A stretch of DNA of 29,336 bases from contig QHUD01000122.1 in NCBI GenBank assembly GCA_003221085.1, positions 1-29,336 of the forward strand. The letters are read 5' to 3'. Source of the DNA: Gemmatimonadota bacterium. Its GTDB lineage: Bacteria; Gemmatimonadota; Gemmatimonadetes; Gemmatimonadales; GWC2-71-9. Under the pieces are notes generated by a model that saw nothing but the letters and a program-made list of their open reading frames with translations, was not told where the DNA came from and did no database searches. The translations under genes were made by a program, and so were the position numbers. This document shows positions 8,701 to 14,899 of the stretch, one piece after another. How positions within the stretch are numbered: the stretch's first letter is position 1; every line of letters starts with the position of its first letter.

Positions 8701-9791
8701 AATTCGAGCCCGTGATCTCCGCGTTCCAGCGCATGGCAGCCGACGTGACGAGGAGCCAGGGCGCGCTCGAAGAGGCGCGGCGCCGCACGGCGCAAGTGCT
8801 CGCCAACGTGGCCACCGGAGTCATCGCCGTGGACGACGGGCTGCGGGTCACCATGGCGAACCCACGCGCGGCCGAGCTGCTGGGCGCACCGCTGGTCCCC
8901 GGCGAGCTGCTCCCCCGGGCGGCGCCCGCGGAGTGGCTCGTGATCTGGAACGCCGTGCGGGAATTTCTCGACGGCCGGACCGGGGGCATCGTGGAGCGCG
9001 AGTTCGCCGTGGGCGCCCGCCAGATCCGCGTGCAGCTCGCCTCGCTGGGACCGGCGCCCGACGGTTGTGTGGTGGCGCTGGACGACGCCACCGCCATCAC
9101 GCGCGCCGCCCGCGTGCTCGCGTGGGGCGAGATGGCGCGCCAGGTGGCGCACGAGATCAAGAATCCTCTCACCCCCATCCGCCTCGGCGTCCAGCACCTG
9201 CAGCGCGTGCGCGAGAAACAGGAGGGCCGGGACTTCGACACGACGCTGGCAGAGACGGCCGGACGGATCCTGGCCGAAATCGACCGGCTGGACGCCATCG
9301 CGCGGGCGTTCTCCCGCTTCGCGTCGCCGGCGGCGGAAGCACTCCCCCTCGAGCCGGTCGACGTCCACGCCGTCGCACGCGAGGTTGCGCACCTGTACAC
9401 CCTGGGCGGTGCGGAGGCCGGCGCCACGGTCGAGCTCGCGGGCGAAGCCGGTGCGCTCGCCTCCGCCCGGCGCGACGAACTAAAGGAAGTCCTCATCAAC
9501 CTGCTCGAGAACGCTCGCAACGCGGGAGCGAGGCGGGTGACGGTGCGTGTTGCGGAGGGCGGATGCGGGCTCGCGGTGGAGGACGACGGCCGGGGGATCG
9601 CCCCCGACGCGCTGCCGCGTGTCTTCGATCCCGCGTTCTCCACCACCTCCAGCGGATCCGGCCTCGGGCTCGCCATCGCTCGCCGGCTGGTCGAGAGCTG
9701 GGGCGGGACCATCAGCCTGACGAGCGCGTTGGGACGGGGGACGACGGTCACCATCGGGTTCCAGGGGTCGCCTTCCCGCTCCCGTGCGTGA
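5730..9791 (+). CDS. Large NtrY-like membrane sensor histidine kinase
   Basis: About 1353 residues from the GTG at 5730. The open frame extends upstream to 5280, but that part is antisense to the creatininase gene. Residues 1-75 hold two or three membrane helices, and a first extracytoplasmic domain lies at about 75-285. A block of about eight helices follows (286-512), then a second extracytoplasmic region (513-720), helices at 722-755 and 770-792, a third outside domain (793-934) and the last helix (935-960). HAMP, a PAS domain (1021-1125, VIAVDDGLRVTMANPRAAEL), and HisKA with MARQVAHEIKNPLTPIRL (phospho-acceptor His1141) come next. The HATPase has LLENARNA (Asn1261), EDDGRGI and GSGLGLAIA. 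The kinase core is NtrY-type, but NtrY is normally about 750 residues, so the sensor half is about twice as large. No response regulator lies next to it. Confidence 0.88.
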   Translation: MQRRAHVALAGCAATIAASEWLHGGAAGWAWAAGAVGVAVTLLAVRSFRRPSLRLVGPAALALACLILGATLVFGVLEVRRIECCWPDVRAGRLSRDSSELKRALSAAVAEARRLAERGMTAALLPREAAFERVGDAMHSRSSAPGVERGVVILAPDGEPVVWAGRHRFVPARDTAELRAVITPFYVSLEARRQTLDGGSAVGTVLLDAVPAAPDRGRALSARLEDAYGVALRFYTPGLAPHDPDVFDYCPISCERGDTLFSVQPVAPAQGDAKLAALRGATQYASIALVAALLVACLVAPPGRWRWLVVAVAAWCVARAPIGSSLHMAELFSPAVFYRPVLGVFSASAGALLVVGVVALCAASALWRRGVERRWWNLVGAAALVLAAPYLVRYLGRGIAPPASGVGFALWMSWEAGVATAAMALVLAAAALVRGASEPRRVPWVLPAACAWAALAALAGLWLWSPYGAWPEWYTFVWLPALVGVLVPAPRRWAVVGVATVAGTAAALVTWGAAVEGRLGLAERDAQGLGRATDPRAVSLMERLGTAPPAPPPRTAGDLYTWWLASPLAIDDYPASLAVWTRMGEPRAEIRLASVDLPSSLVAALVRSPETGRGPRVERLDRNPGVHYVLVLPLGGAGGDVLTVGVGPRTRLIPAARVARFLQGAAGVEPPYRIRLSPPASPTATPSARVIWTRTGWSARGERRAELPDGLHHVHLTVDLRNPWALLVRGVLVVVVDAGILAWCWIVSLLLAGGWRPRLPSVLAALRTSYRARLTAALAGFFVVPLLALALWSFQRLRDDARQDGDLLIAQTLRDAAATAGALESGRPAVVGGSVVDLGHRLDADLWLYRDGLLAGASAPVLGELGLVDPFLAPDAFVRLTLRDELELTTDGRTAGRSIRVGYLVVRSESPQVQEILAAPQLLDDERVRQQEEDLGLALVVATLVGLVAAGSLAGLAAGGLARPVAALSEAAGAVGRGAPLPAFPPGAPREFEPVISAFQRMAADVTRSQGALEEARRRTAQVLANVATGVIAVDDGLRVTMANPRAAELLGAPLVPGELLPRAAPAEWLVIWNAVREFLDGRTGGIVEREFAVGARQIRVQLASLGPAPDGCVVALDDATAITRAARVLAWGEMARQVAHEIKNPLTPIRLGVQHLQRVREKQEGRDFDTTLAETAGRILAEIDRLDAIARAFSRFASPAAEALPLEPVDVHAVAREVAHLYTLGGAEAGATVELAGEAGALASARRDELKEVLINLLENARNAGARRVTVRVAEGGCGLAVEDDGRGIAPDALPRVFDPAFSTTSSGSGLGLAIARRLVESWGGTISLTSALGRGTTVTIGFQGSPSRSRA

Positions 9792-9875
9792 CGGGGCTCA
9801 CGCCCGCCTGTGGCATAAATCCCGATCATTCACAATCTTGGTGGCCGGTTGAGCCCTCACTTCACGGGGAGCATC

Positions 9876-11216
9876 GTGCGCATACTCGTCGTGGGCTTCG
9901 GGCTGGTGGTTCTGGTAGGCGGCGCCGCGGCACCGGCGGCGGGGCAGTGGCTCGTCACCGACGCACGTCGCATCGGCATGGGCGGCCTGAGCCTGGGCCG
10001 TTCGGGAAGCCTCGAGCGGTACAACCCTGCGTATCGCGCCGTAGACGCGCGTGCCGACCGGCGCGGGCAGCCCAAGGTGACCATTCCGATCCCGCTCGGG
10101 ATCATCCAGTTTCTGCACGACCATCCGCACCTCTCGAGTGACCCGGCCTTCGACCCCAAGTCGACGGGCTTCAATCCGATCCTCGTCGCGAACACGATTC
10201 TCAACCTGCCGCTCTATCTGGAAGTGAAGAAGGCGCCCACGCCGACCAATGACGTCGCGTTCACGATCGGCAGGAATTTCCTGATGGTGAACCTGGGCCA
10301 GGCGGCGACCCTCGTACCGGAAGACCAATTCGGGATCAGCGGCTCGAGTCGTCCCCTCGACCCGGGGTTCGGGTTCAAGGGCTTCCGCGTCGGAGTGATG
10401 GGGTGGCTGCACGACGACGTGGCGTTTGAGCTCGGCGACAGGTTGCTGGGCTTCCTGCGCGACTCGCAACCCGCCGACACAAACACTCGTTACAACGTAC
10501 TGGTCCACGGCCTCGTGGAAGGCGGGTTCGCCCCGACCGTCAGCTACGCCGGGCGCATCGCCGGGGACTCGACGCACGGGTTTTACGCAGGTGGCGCGGT
10601 CCATTACTACCTGGGTCTGGGCTACGGGCGGACTGACGGGGACGCCGGTTTCATCACCGGAGACACGATTTTCGCTGGCTCGAACCCCGTGACGCCCGAC
10701 GGGCGGACCCTGACGCAGTACTCGAAGCCGGGGAACACGCTCGGTCACGGCATCGGCGGCGACATCGGCGTCGCCTGGGTGTCTGGGCCGGTCGAGATCG
10801 GGATCGGCGTGAACGACATCGGCGCGACCATTACCTGGCCCGACACGCGTCTCGACAGCGCCTTCTATCATGATTCGACCTACTCGAGGCCGGTCGCGAA
10901 CCACGTGGAGACCAAGACCAAGCTGCCGGTCTCCTATGTCGCCAACCTGGCGTATACCGTCGGCAACACGACGCTCGGCGCGGACGTGCTGAACACCGGG
11001 CGCGGCAGCGTCGTGCACGTGGGTGGGGAGCAGCGTGTTGGCCTGTTCGCGCTGCGAGGCGGCGTGGCGCGCGATCAGCGGAAGCGCATCGAGTTCGGGT
11101 TTGGCGGCGGGCTGCGATTCGGCGGGCTCGGCCTGGACGTGGGATTCTGGACGCACACCAACTCGCTGTCGAACGAGCGCGGCATCACGATGGCGACGTC
11201 GCTCTCGATCTATTAG
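9876..11216 (+). CDS. Outer-membrane beta-barrel protein (TraF/PorV-like fold)
   Basis: 446 residues from the GTG at 9876, chosen because GGGGAGC lies just upstream and the signal peptide (RILVVGFGLVVLVGGAAAPA, cleavage near AAG-Q) starts there; an upstream TTG at 9849 is less likely. The mature protein opens with ARRIGMGGLSLGRSGSLERYNPA, the form seen in conjugal-transfer TraF-like and PorV/FadL-like barrels. It goes on with alternating strand patterns (GFRVGVMGWLHDDVAFEL, GFYAGGAVHYYLGLGYG, RIEFGFGGGLRFGGLGLDVG). It ends in an aromatic-terminated strand (ATSLSIY), typical of proteins inserted by BAM. The lipoprotein gene starts 8 bp after its stop, so the pair is likely co-transcribed. The substrate or secretion partner is unknown. 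Confidence 0.75.
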   Translation: MRILVVGFGLVVLVGGAAAPAAGQWLVTDARRIGMGGLSLGRSGSLERYNPAYRAVDARADRRGQPKVTIPIPLGIIQFLHDHPHLSSDPAFDPKSTGFNPILVANTILNLPLYLEVKKAPTPTNDVAFTIGRNFLMVNLGQAATLVPEDQFGISGSSRPLDPGFGFKGFRVGVMGWLHDDVAFELGDRLLGFLRDSQPADTNTRYNVLVHGLVEGGFAPTVSYAGRIAGDSTHGFYAGGAVHYYLGLGYGRTDGDAGFITGDTIFAGSNPVTPDGRTLTQYSKPGNTLGHGIGGDIGVAWVSGPVEIGIGVNDIGATITWPDTRLDSAFYHDSTYSRPVANHVETKTKLPVSYVANLAYTVGNTTLGADVLNTGRGSVVHVGGEQRVGLFALRGGVARDQRKRIEFGFGGGLRFGGLGLDVGFWTHTNSLSNERGITMATSLSIY

Positions 11217-11224
11217 GAGGCAGG

Positions 11225-11758
11225 ATGCGCGCGAAGTGGTTGTGTCTGGTGGCGCTCACCGCGGCGGCGGTGGGCTGCGGGCAGGGGCGAGCCATCTTCG
11301 ATATCGACGTCTTCAGCTTCCTCCGCGCCGCGAATGCGGACACGCTGCCGTATGTCGGGCCGTTGCCCCCCGGCGTGCCGGATACCATCCCGTCGCAGGC
11401 GATCAACTCCCTGGGCATCGGAAGTTCGTCCCTGGTGGACACCGTTCGGCTCAGCGGAGCGGTCGATTTCGTGAACCGCAGCGGCACCGGGAATGTGACC
11501 TTCCAGGTGTACTTCGACACAGCCCGGAGTGCGGTGTACACCGGGACACCGGCGTTCAGCGTGACTGGCGCCGTCACCCCCGGGGTGACGACCACCAGCC
11601 CGTTCGACATACCGGACCTCCCCACGGCCCTGAAGCCCATGTTTCTCGCGTCGAAGGTGTACGTCGGCATCCGGGCATCGGCCGGCGGCACGATTGCGGG
11701 AACGGCTAAGCTGTCGGCGCTGCGGGCGAGGATTGTGATACAGGACAAATTCTTCTAA
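11225..11758 (+). CDS. Putative lipoprotein of unknown function
   Basis: 177 residues starting at ATG 11225 behind a strong AGGAGG (overlapping the stop of the barrel gene). The N-terminus MRAKWLCLVALTAAAVGCGQ has a lipobox (AAVGC, Cys18). The mature part is short, low in charge, and rich in Thr/Ser/Gly with strand patterns (VDFVNRSGTGNVTFQVYFDT, AVYTGTPAFSVTG). It resembles a small immunoglobulin- or C2-like beta-sandwich. It ends in the basic, aromatic RIVIQDKFF. The position right behind the outer-membrane barrel suggests a partner at the outer membrane. I do not recognise the family. Confidence 0.75.
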   Translation: MRAKWLCLVALTAAAVGCGQGRAIFDIDVFSFLRAANADTLPYVGPLPPGVPDTIPSQAINSLGIGSSSLVDTVRLSGAVDFVNRSGTGNVTFQVYFDTARSAVYTGTPAFSVTGAVTPGVTTTSPFDIPDLPTALKPMFLASKVYVGIRASAGGTIAGTAKLSALRARIVIQDKFF

Positions 11759-11766
11759 CAGAAGAG

Positions 11767-11852
11767 AGACGTCGAGCAGAGACGTCGCGCAGAGAGGTTA
11801 CACGAGAGCGTCGCGCAAGTACCTGTCCGCGTGACGTTTTTGCGCGACGTCT
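11767..11852. repeat. Two adjacent 13-bp repeats plus inverted copy before ispG
   Basis: Two tandem 13-bp copies, AGACGTCGAGCAG (11767-11779) and AGACGTCGCGCAG (11780-11792), are followed by a third degenerate copy near 11805-11818. A perfect inverted 12-bp copy (TGCGCGACGTCT) lies at 11841-11852. The second and inverted copies can pair for 12 bp, or about 16 with G-U pairs. The alternatives (several direct copies, one inverted) could act as a rho-independent-like terminator for the upstream operon, or as operator sites overlapping the ispG promoter. There is no clear U-run after the stem. Confidence 0.5.
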
Positions 11853-11865
11853 TTGTTCGTATATT
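11837..11865 (+). promoter_or_regulatory. Candidate ispG promoter giving a leaderless transcript
   Basis: TATATT (11860-11865) is a strong -10 and ends six bases before the GTG start of ispG, so transcription should begin at or next to the start codon. Seventeen bases upstream the -35 is poor (TTTTTG, 11837-11842). There is no Shine-Dalgarno sequence before the GTG. Part of the promoter is made from the inverted repeat at 11841-11852. Confidence 0.5.
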
Positions 11866-11871
11866 GAACGC

Positions 11872-13104
11872 GTGAACGGGTACCAGCGCCGGCAAACCGT
11901 CGTCGTCGACGTGGGCGGCGTGAAGGTGGGCGGCGCCCACCCGATCGTCGTCCAGTCGATGACCAACACCGACACCGCCGACGTGGACGCCACGGCGGCA
12001 CAGGTGCGCGCGCTGCACGAAGCGGGCAGCGAGCTCGTGCGGGTGACGGTGAACAACGAGGCGGCGGCCGAGGCCGTGCCGGACATCGTGTCCCGCGTGG
12101 CCGTCCCGGTGATCGGCGACTTTCACTACAACGGGCACCTGCTGCTCACCAAGTACCCCAAGTGCGCGGCCGCGCTCGCCAAATACCGCATCAATCCGGG
12201 AAACGTGGGCGCGAAGCGGCGCGACGAGCACTTCCGCACCATCATCGAAGTCGCGCTCACCCACGACAAGCCGGTGCGCATCGGGGTCAACTGGGGGAGT
12301 CTCGACCAGCAGCTCCTCACGGAGATGATGGACGAGAACGCCCGCCGGTCGGATCCCCTCGACGCGCGCGAGGTGATGATCGAGGCGATGCTGGCGAGCG
12401 CGCTGCGCTCGGCCGAGCTGGCCGAGGAGTGCGGGCTGGCGCACGACCGCATCCTCCTGTCGGCGAAGGTTTCGGGTGTGCAGGACCTGGTCGACGTGTA
12501 TCAGCGGCTGGCGCGGCGCTCTGACTATCCGCTGCACCTGGGGCTTACCGAGGCCGGGATGGGCGCGAAGGGCATCATCGCGAGCACGGCAGGTTTGTCG
12601 ATTCTCTTGCAGGAGGGCATCGGCGACACGATCCGGGTGTCCCTCACGCCGCGGCCGGGCGGAGACCGGACCGAAGAGGTGCAGGTGGCGCAGCAGGTGC
12701 TGCAATCCCTGGGTCTCAGGAGCTTCAACCCACAAGTGTCGGCGTGTCCGGGCTGCGGCCGCACCACCTCGACCTTCTTCCAGGAGATGGCCGAGGACAT
12801 CCAGACCCATCTAAAGGAACAGATGGCCGCTTGGCGCGAGCGCTTTCCGGGCGTGGAGGCGCTGCGCGTGGCGGTCATGGGGTGCGTCGTGAACGGCCCC
12901 GGTGAATCGAAGCACGCCGACATCGGCATCTCGTTGCCCGGCACGTTCGAGGAGCCCAAGGCTCCCGTATACGTGGACGGCAAGCTCAAAGTCACGCTCA
13001 AGGGCGACTCGATCGTGGCCGACTTCCTGAAGATCCTCGAGGAGTACGTCGAGACTCGCTACGGGGCCTCACGCCCTGTCCCGGGCGACCTCGTCTCACG
13101 TTAA
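11872..13104 (+). CDS. ispG: 4-hydroxy-3-methylbut-2-en-1-yl diphosphate synthase (IspG/GcpE)
   Basis: 410 residues with clear IspG motifs. It catalyses the penultimate step of the MEP isoprenoid pathway, the reductive ring opening of MEcPP to HMBPP, with a [4Fe-4S] cluster. The N-terminal TIM barrel shows PIVVQSMTNTDTADVDATAA, PVIGDFHYNGHLLL, YRINPGNVG and RIGVNWGSLD. The C-terminal cluster domain has ACPGCGRTT (Cys292, Cys295) and VMGCVVNGPGES (Cys338), the three Cys ligands, followed by the conserved HADIGISLPG. Length is close to the family's short (non-plant) form. The start is the GTG at 11872, immediately after a -10 box. The stop codon overlaps that of the convergent csaA by two bases (TTAA). 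Confidence 0.95.
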   Translation: MNGYQRRQTVVVDVGGVKVGGAHPIVVQSMTNTDTADVDATAAQVRALHEAGSELVRVTVNNEAAAEAVPDIVSRVAVPVIGDFHYNGHLLLTKYPKCAAALAKYRINPGNVGAKRRDEHFRTIIEVALTHDKPVRIGVNWGSLDQQLLTEMMDENARRSDPLDAREVMIEAMLASALRSAELAEECGLAHDRILLSAKVSGVQDLVDVYQRLARRSDYPLHLGLTEAGMGAKGIIASTAGLSILLQEGIGDTIRVSLTPRPGGDRTEEVQVAQQVLQSLGLRSFNPQVSACPGCGRTTSTFFQEMAEDIQTHLKEQMAAWRERFPGVEALRVAVMGCVVNGPGESKHADIGISLPGTFEEPKAPVYVDGKLKVTLKGDSIVADFLKILEEYVETRYGASRPVPGDLVSR

Positions 13105-13436
13105 GCAATCCGGGTCCCCAGGGGCACCTCGCGCTCCGGGTGCACCAGCACGATGTCCCCGTCTCCCAGCACGACGCCGAGCGTCAGGACTTCGGAGAAG
13201 AAGTTCGCGATCTGGCGTGGCGGGAAGTTCACGACCGCCAACACCAGCTTACCCACGAGCTCGGCCTTGTCGTAGTACTTGGTGATTTGCGCGCTCGAGC
13301 TCTTCACGCCGAGCTCTCCGAAATCGATGCGCAGCTTGTACGCGGGCTTTCGCGCCTTGGGGAAGTCTTCGACGTCGACGATCCGACCCACTCGGATGTC
13401 GACCTTGGCGAAGTCATCCCACGTGATGGTGGACAT
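13101..13436 (-). CDS. csaA: CsaA-type tRNA-binding-domain protein
   Basis: 111 residues, an OB-fold tRNA_bind domain with no other part. It matches CsaA (about 110 residues), a dimer with chaperone-like and tRNA-binding activity, related to the C-terminal part of MetRS and to Trbp111. Motifs are DDFAKVDIRVGRIVDVEDFP at the start, AYKLRIDFGELGVKSSSAQI in the middle, and KLVLAVVNFPPRQIANFFSE, then VLGDGDIVLVHPEREVPLGTRI at the end. The ATG at 13436 has GGAG eight bases upstream. It converges on ispG. Gene name taken from the strong match to family motifs. Confidence 0.9.
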   Translation of the reverse strand: MSTITWDDFAKVDIRVGRIVDVEDFPKARKPAYKLRIDFGELGVKSSSAQITKYYDKAELVGKLVLAVVNFPPRQIANFFSEVLTLGVVLGDGDIVLVHPEREVPLGTRIA

Positions 13437-13758
13437 GCAGCAATCTCCTGCTCCTCGATCCGGGCCGCAACGCGGGGCTTGGCACTCCAGTCGACACCCC
13501 CACTCGGCGTCACCGTCCGTGGCGCGACGGCGACAAATGTGGAAGAAAATGCGGAGCGGATTTCCAACACCACGCAGGCGACCGGCCTCACGGTGATCCG
13601 GATCATGTATGGCGTTTCGGCTCCAAGATTACAAAAAGAGGAGCCGCTTTGTCGTAATTGTCGCCGCAGGGCCACGACCCACCTCGTCTCCTCGCGACGG
13701 ACGAGGTACGGAATGTGCGGCGCCACGCCGTCGAAAACAGGCGCGAGAGTGTAGACCC
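13437..13758. other. Intergenic region between csaA and a lipoprotein gene
   Basis: Some 320 bp hold no convincing gene. Codon-like statistics are poor in all frames, and the open frames here are short and end-biased. It must contain the csaA promoter (minus) and that of the lipoprotein (plus). An AT-rich segment (AAGATTACAAAAAGAG, near 13624) is the most promoter-like part. A ribosome-binding site for the plus gene is not obvious. Confidence 0.5.
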
Positions 13759-14895
13759 ATGCGCAAGAAAAAGGATTGGAAGCCGTCCGCGACATTCATC
13801 GCGGCATTCTCGGCGGTGTGCGTGCTCGGCGCCGCCTGCCACTTCGACGCATTGATCGGTTCCGGACGCAAAGGTGGGGGTGGGGGCGGGGGCGGCGGCG
13901 GTCCGAGTGGGCTCGAAACGCTGGTACAGCTGCGGAGCGACGCGACCACGCCGATCCCCGTCGGCGGAACCACGCCCGAGCAGAGCATCGTCGTACGGGC
14001 CGTGGTGCAAGACACCGCCCTCACGCGGGTGGTTGAGGTCGAGGTACAGCCCGTCGGTACAGACTTCCAGGGCCAACCGACGGACAGGAGCGGCCCGACA
14101 CCCCGTGGCGAGCCCGCCGTCATTCAGGTGGCTGGCTTGCAGGACAACACGGGGTACCACTGGCAAGCGCGCGTGCAGGGTGACACGACCTGGCACCCCT
14201 ACGGCGGGAACCCGGAGAGCGCGCCAGACGTCCGTGTCGCCCTCCCGGTCGCACTCAACCGTCTAACGTTCACCCAGCCGCCGACGACCACGACCGCAGG
14301 CGTGGCCATGCCATCCGTCGCGGTCGCGCTGGTGGACGGCCAGGGCAACACGCTCCGGAATTTCACCGGCAACGTCCATCTCGACATCGCCCCCGGCACC
14401 AACCCCGGAGGGGCCGCACTCGGGGGCCAGAAGGACGTCAATGCCTCCGGCGGGGTGGCGACGTTCTCAGGCTTGACGATCACCACGGCGGGGAGCGGAT
14501 ACCGGCTCGAGGCAACGGCGGACGGCCTTGCGGCGGTCGCGAGCGGGTCCTTTGGCATCAACCCGGGCCCCGGCAATCACCCCCATTTCCTGGTGCAGCC
14601 AAGCAATACGACGCCGAACCGGGCGATCACTCCGCCGGTGCAGTTGGCCATCCTCGACGTCTACAACAACGTCGCGACTTCGTACAACTACGTGGTGTGG
14701 TGTCTGATGGCGAACGACGGCAGCCCGGGGAAGAACGCGACTCTGGCGCCCAGCGGGACCGGGCGGGCCCCGAATGCGGGCATCGCGACGTACGAGGACC
14801 TGAAGATCGACCAGGTGGGTGTGGGGTACACGCTGACCTGCGCCGGGACCGGCATCCACCCCGAGATCAGCGCGCCGTTCGACGTCACGCAGTAG
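13759..14895 (+). CDS. Ig-like-domain lipoprotein with poly-glycine linker
   Basis: 378 residues from the ATG at 13759; the frame upstream has no coding character. The N-terminus MRKKKDWKPSATFIAAFSAV is followed by VCVLGAACHFD, a lipobox (LGAAC, Cys about 25). Ten glycines in a row (GGGGGGGGGG) then form a flexible linker off the membrane. The rest seems to be three beta-sandwich parts: one with VVEVEVQPVGTDFQGQP, and two Big_1/filamin-like repeats. Those repeats begin LTFTQPPTTTTAGVAMPSVA and HFLVQPSNTTPNRAITPPVQ, each with a ...VALVDGQGN / ...LAILDVYNN strand. Such repeats are common in surface-exposed lipoproteins of this group. Function unknown. The stop is 4 bp from that of the convergent kinase gene. 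Confidence 0.8.
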   Translation: MRKKKDWKPSATFIAAFSAVCVLGAACHFDALIGSGRKGGGGGGGGGGPSGLETLVQLRSDATTPIPVGGTTPEQSIVVRAVVQDTALTRVVEVEVQPVGTDFQGQPTDRSGPTPRGEPAVIQVAGLQDNTGYHWQARVQGDTTWHPYGGNPESAPDVRVALPVALNRLTFTQPPTTTTAGVAMPSVAVALVDGQGNTLRNFTGNVHLDIAPGTNPGGAALGGQKDVNASGGVATFSGLTITTAGSGYRLEATADGLAAVASGSFGINPGPGNHPHFLVQPSNTTPNRAITPPVQLAILDVYNNVATSYNYVVWCLMANDGSPGKNATLAPSGTGRAPNAGIATYEDLKIDQVGVGYTLTCAGTGIHPEISAPFDVTQ

Positions 14896-14899
14896 ACAG

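Noticed and set aside
8435..9829. 464-codon minus-strand ORF opposite the sensor kinase
   Set aside because: Shadow of the kinase core; Ser/Ala/Arg-rich without domain character.
9798..11156. 452-codon minus-strand ORF opposite the outer-membrane barrel gene
   Set aside because: Shadow ORF; the plus strand has signal peptide, barrel pattern and ribosome-binding site.
13304..13795. Minus-strand ORF across the csaA upstream region
   Set aside because: Overlaps the start of csaA in another frame, and its codons show no coding bias or family.
13873..13905. G-rich tract encoding ten glycines as a phase-variable repeat
   Set aside because: The codons are mixed (GGT, GGG, GGC), so it is not a pure homopolymer of slippage-prone length; a flexible linker after a lipobox is an adequate explanation.
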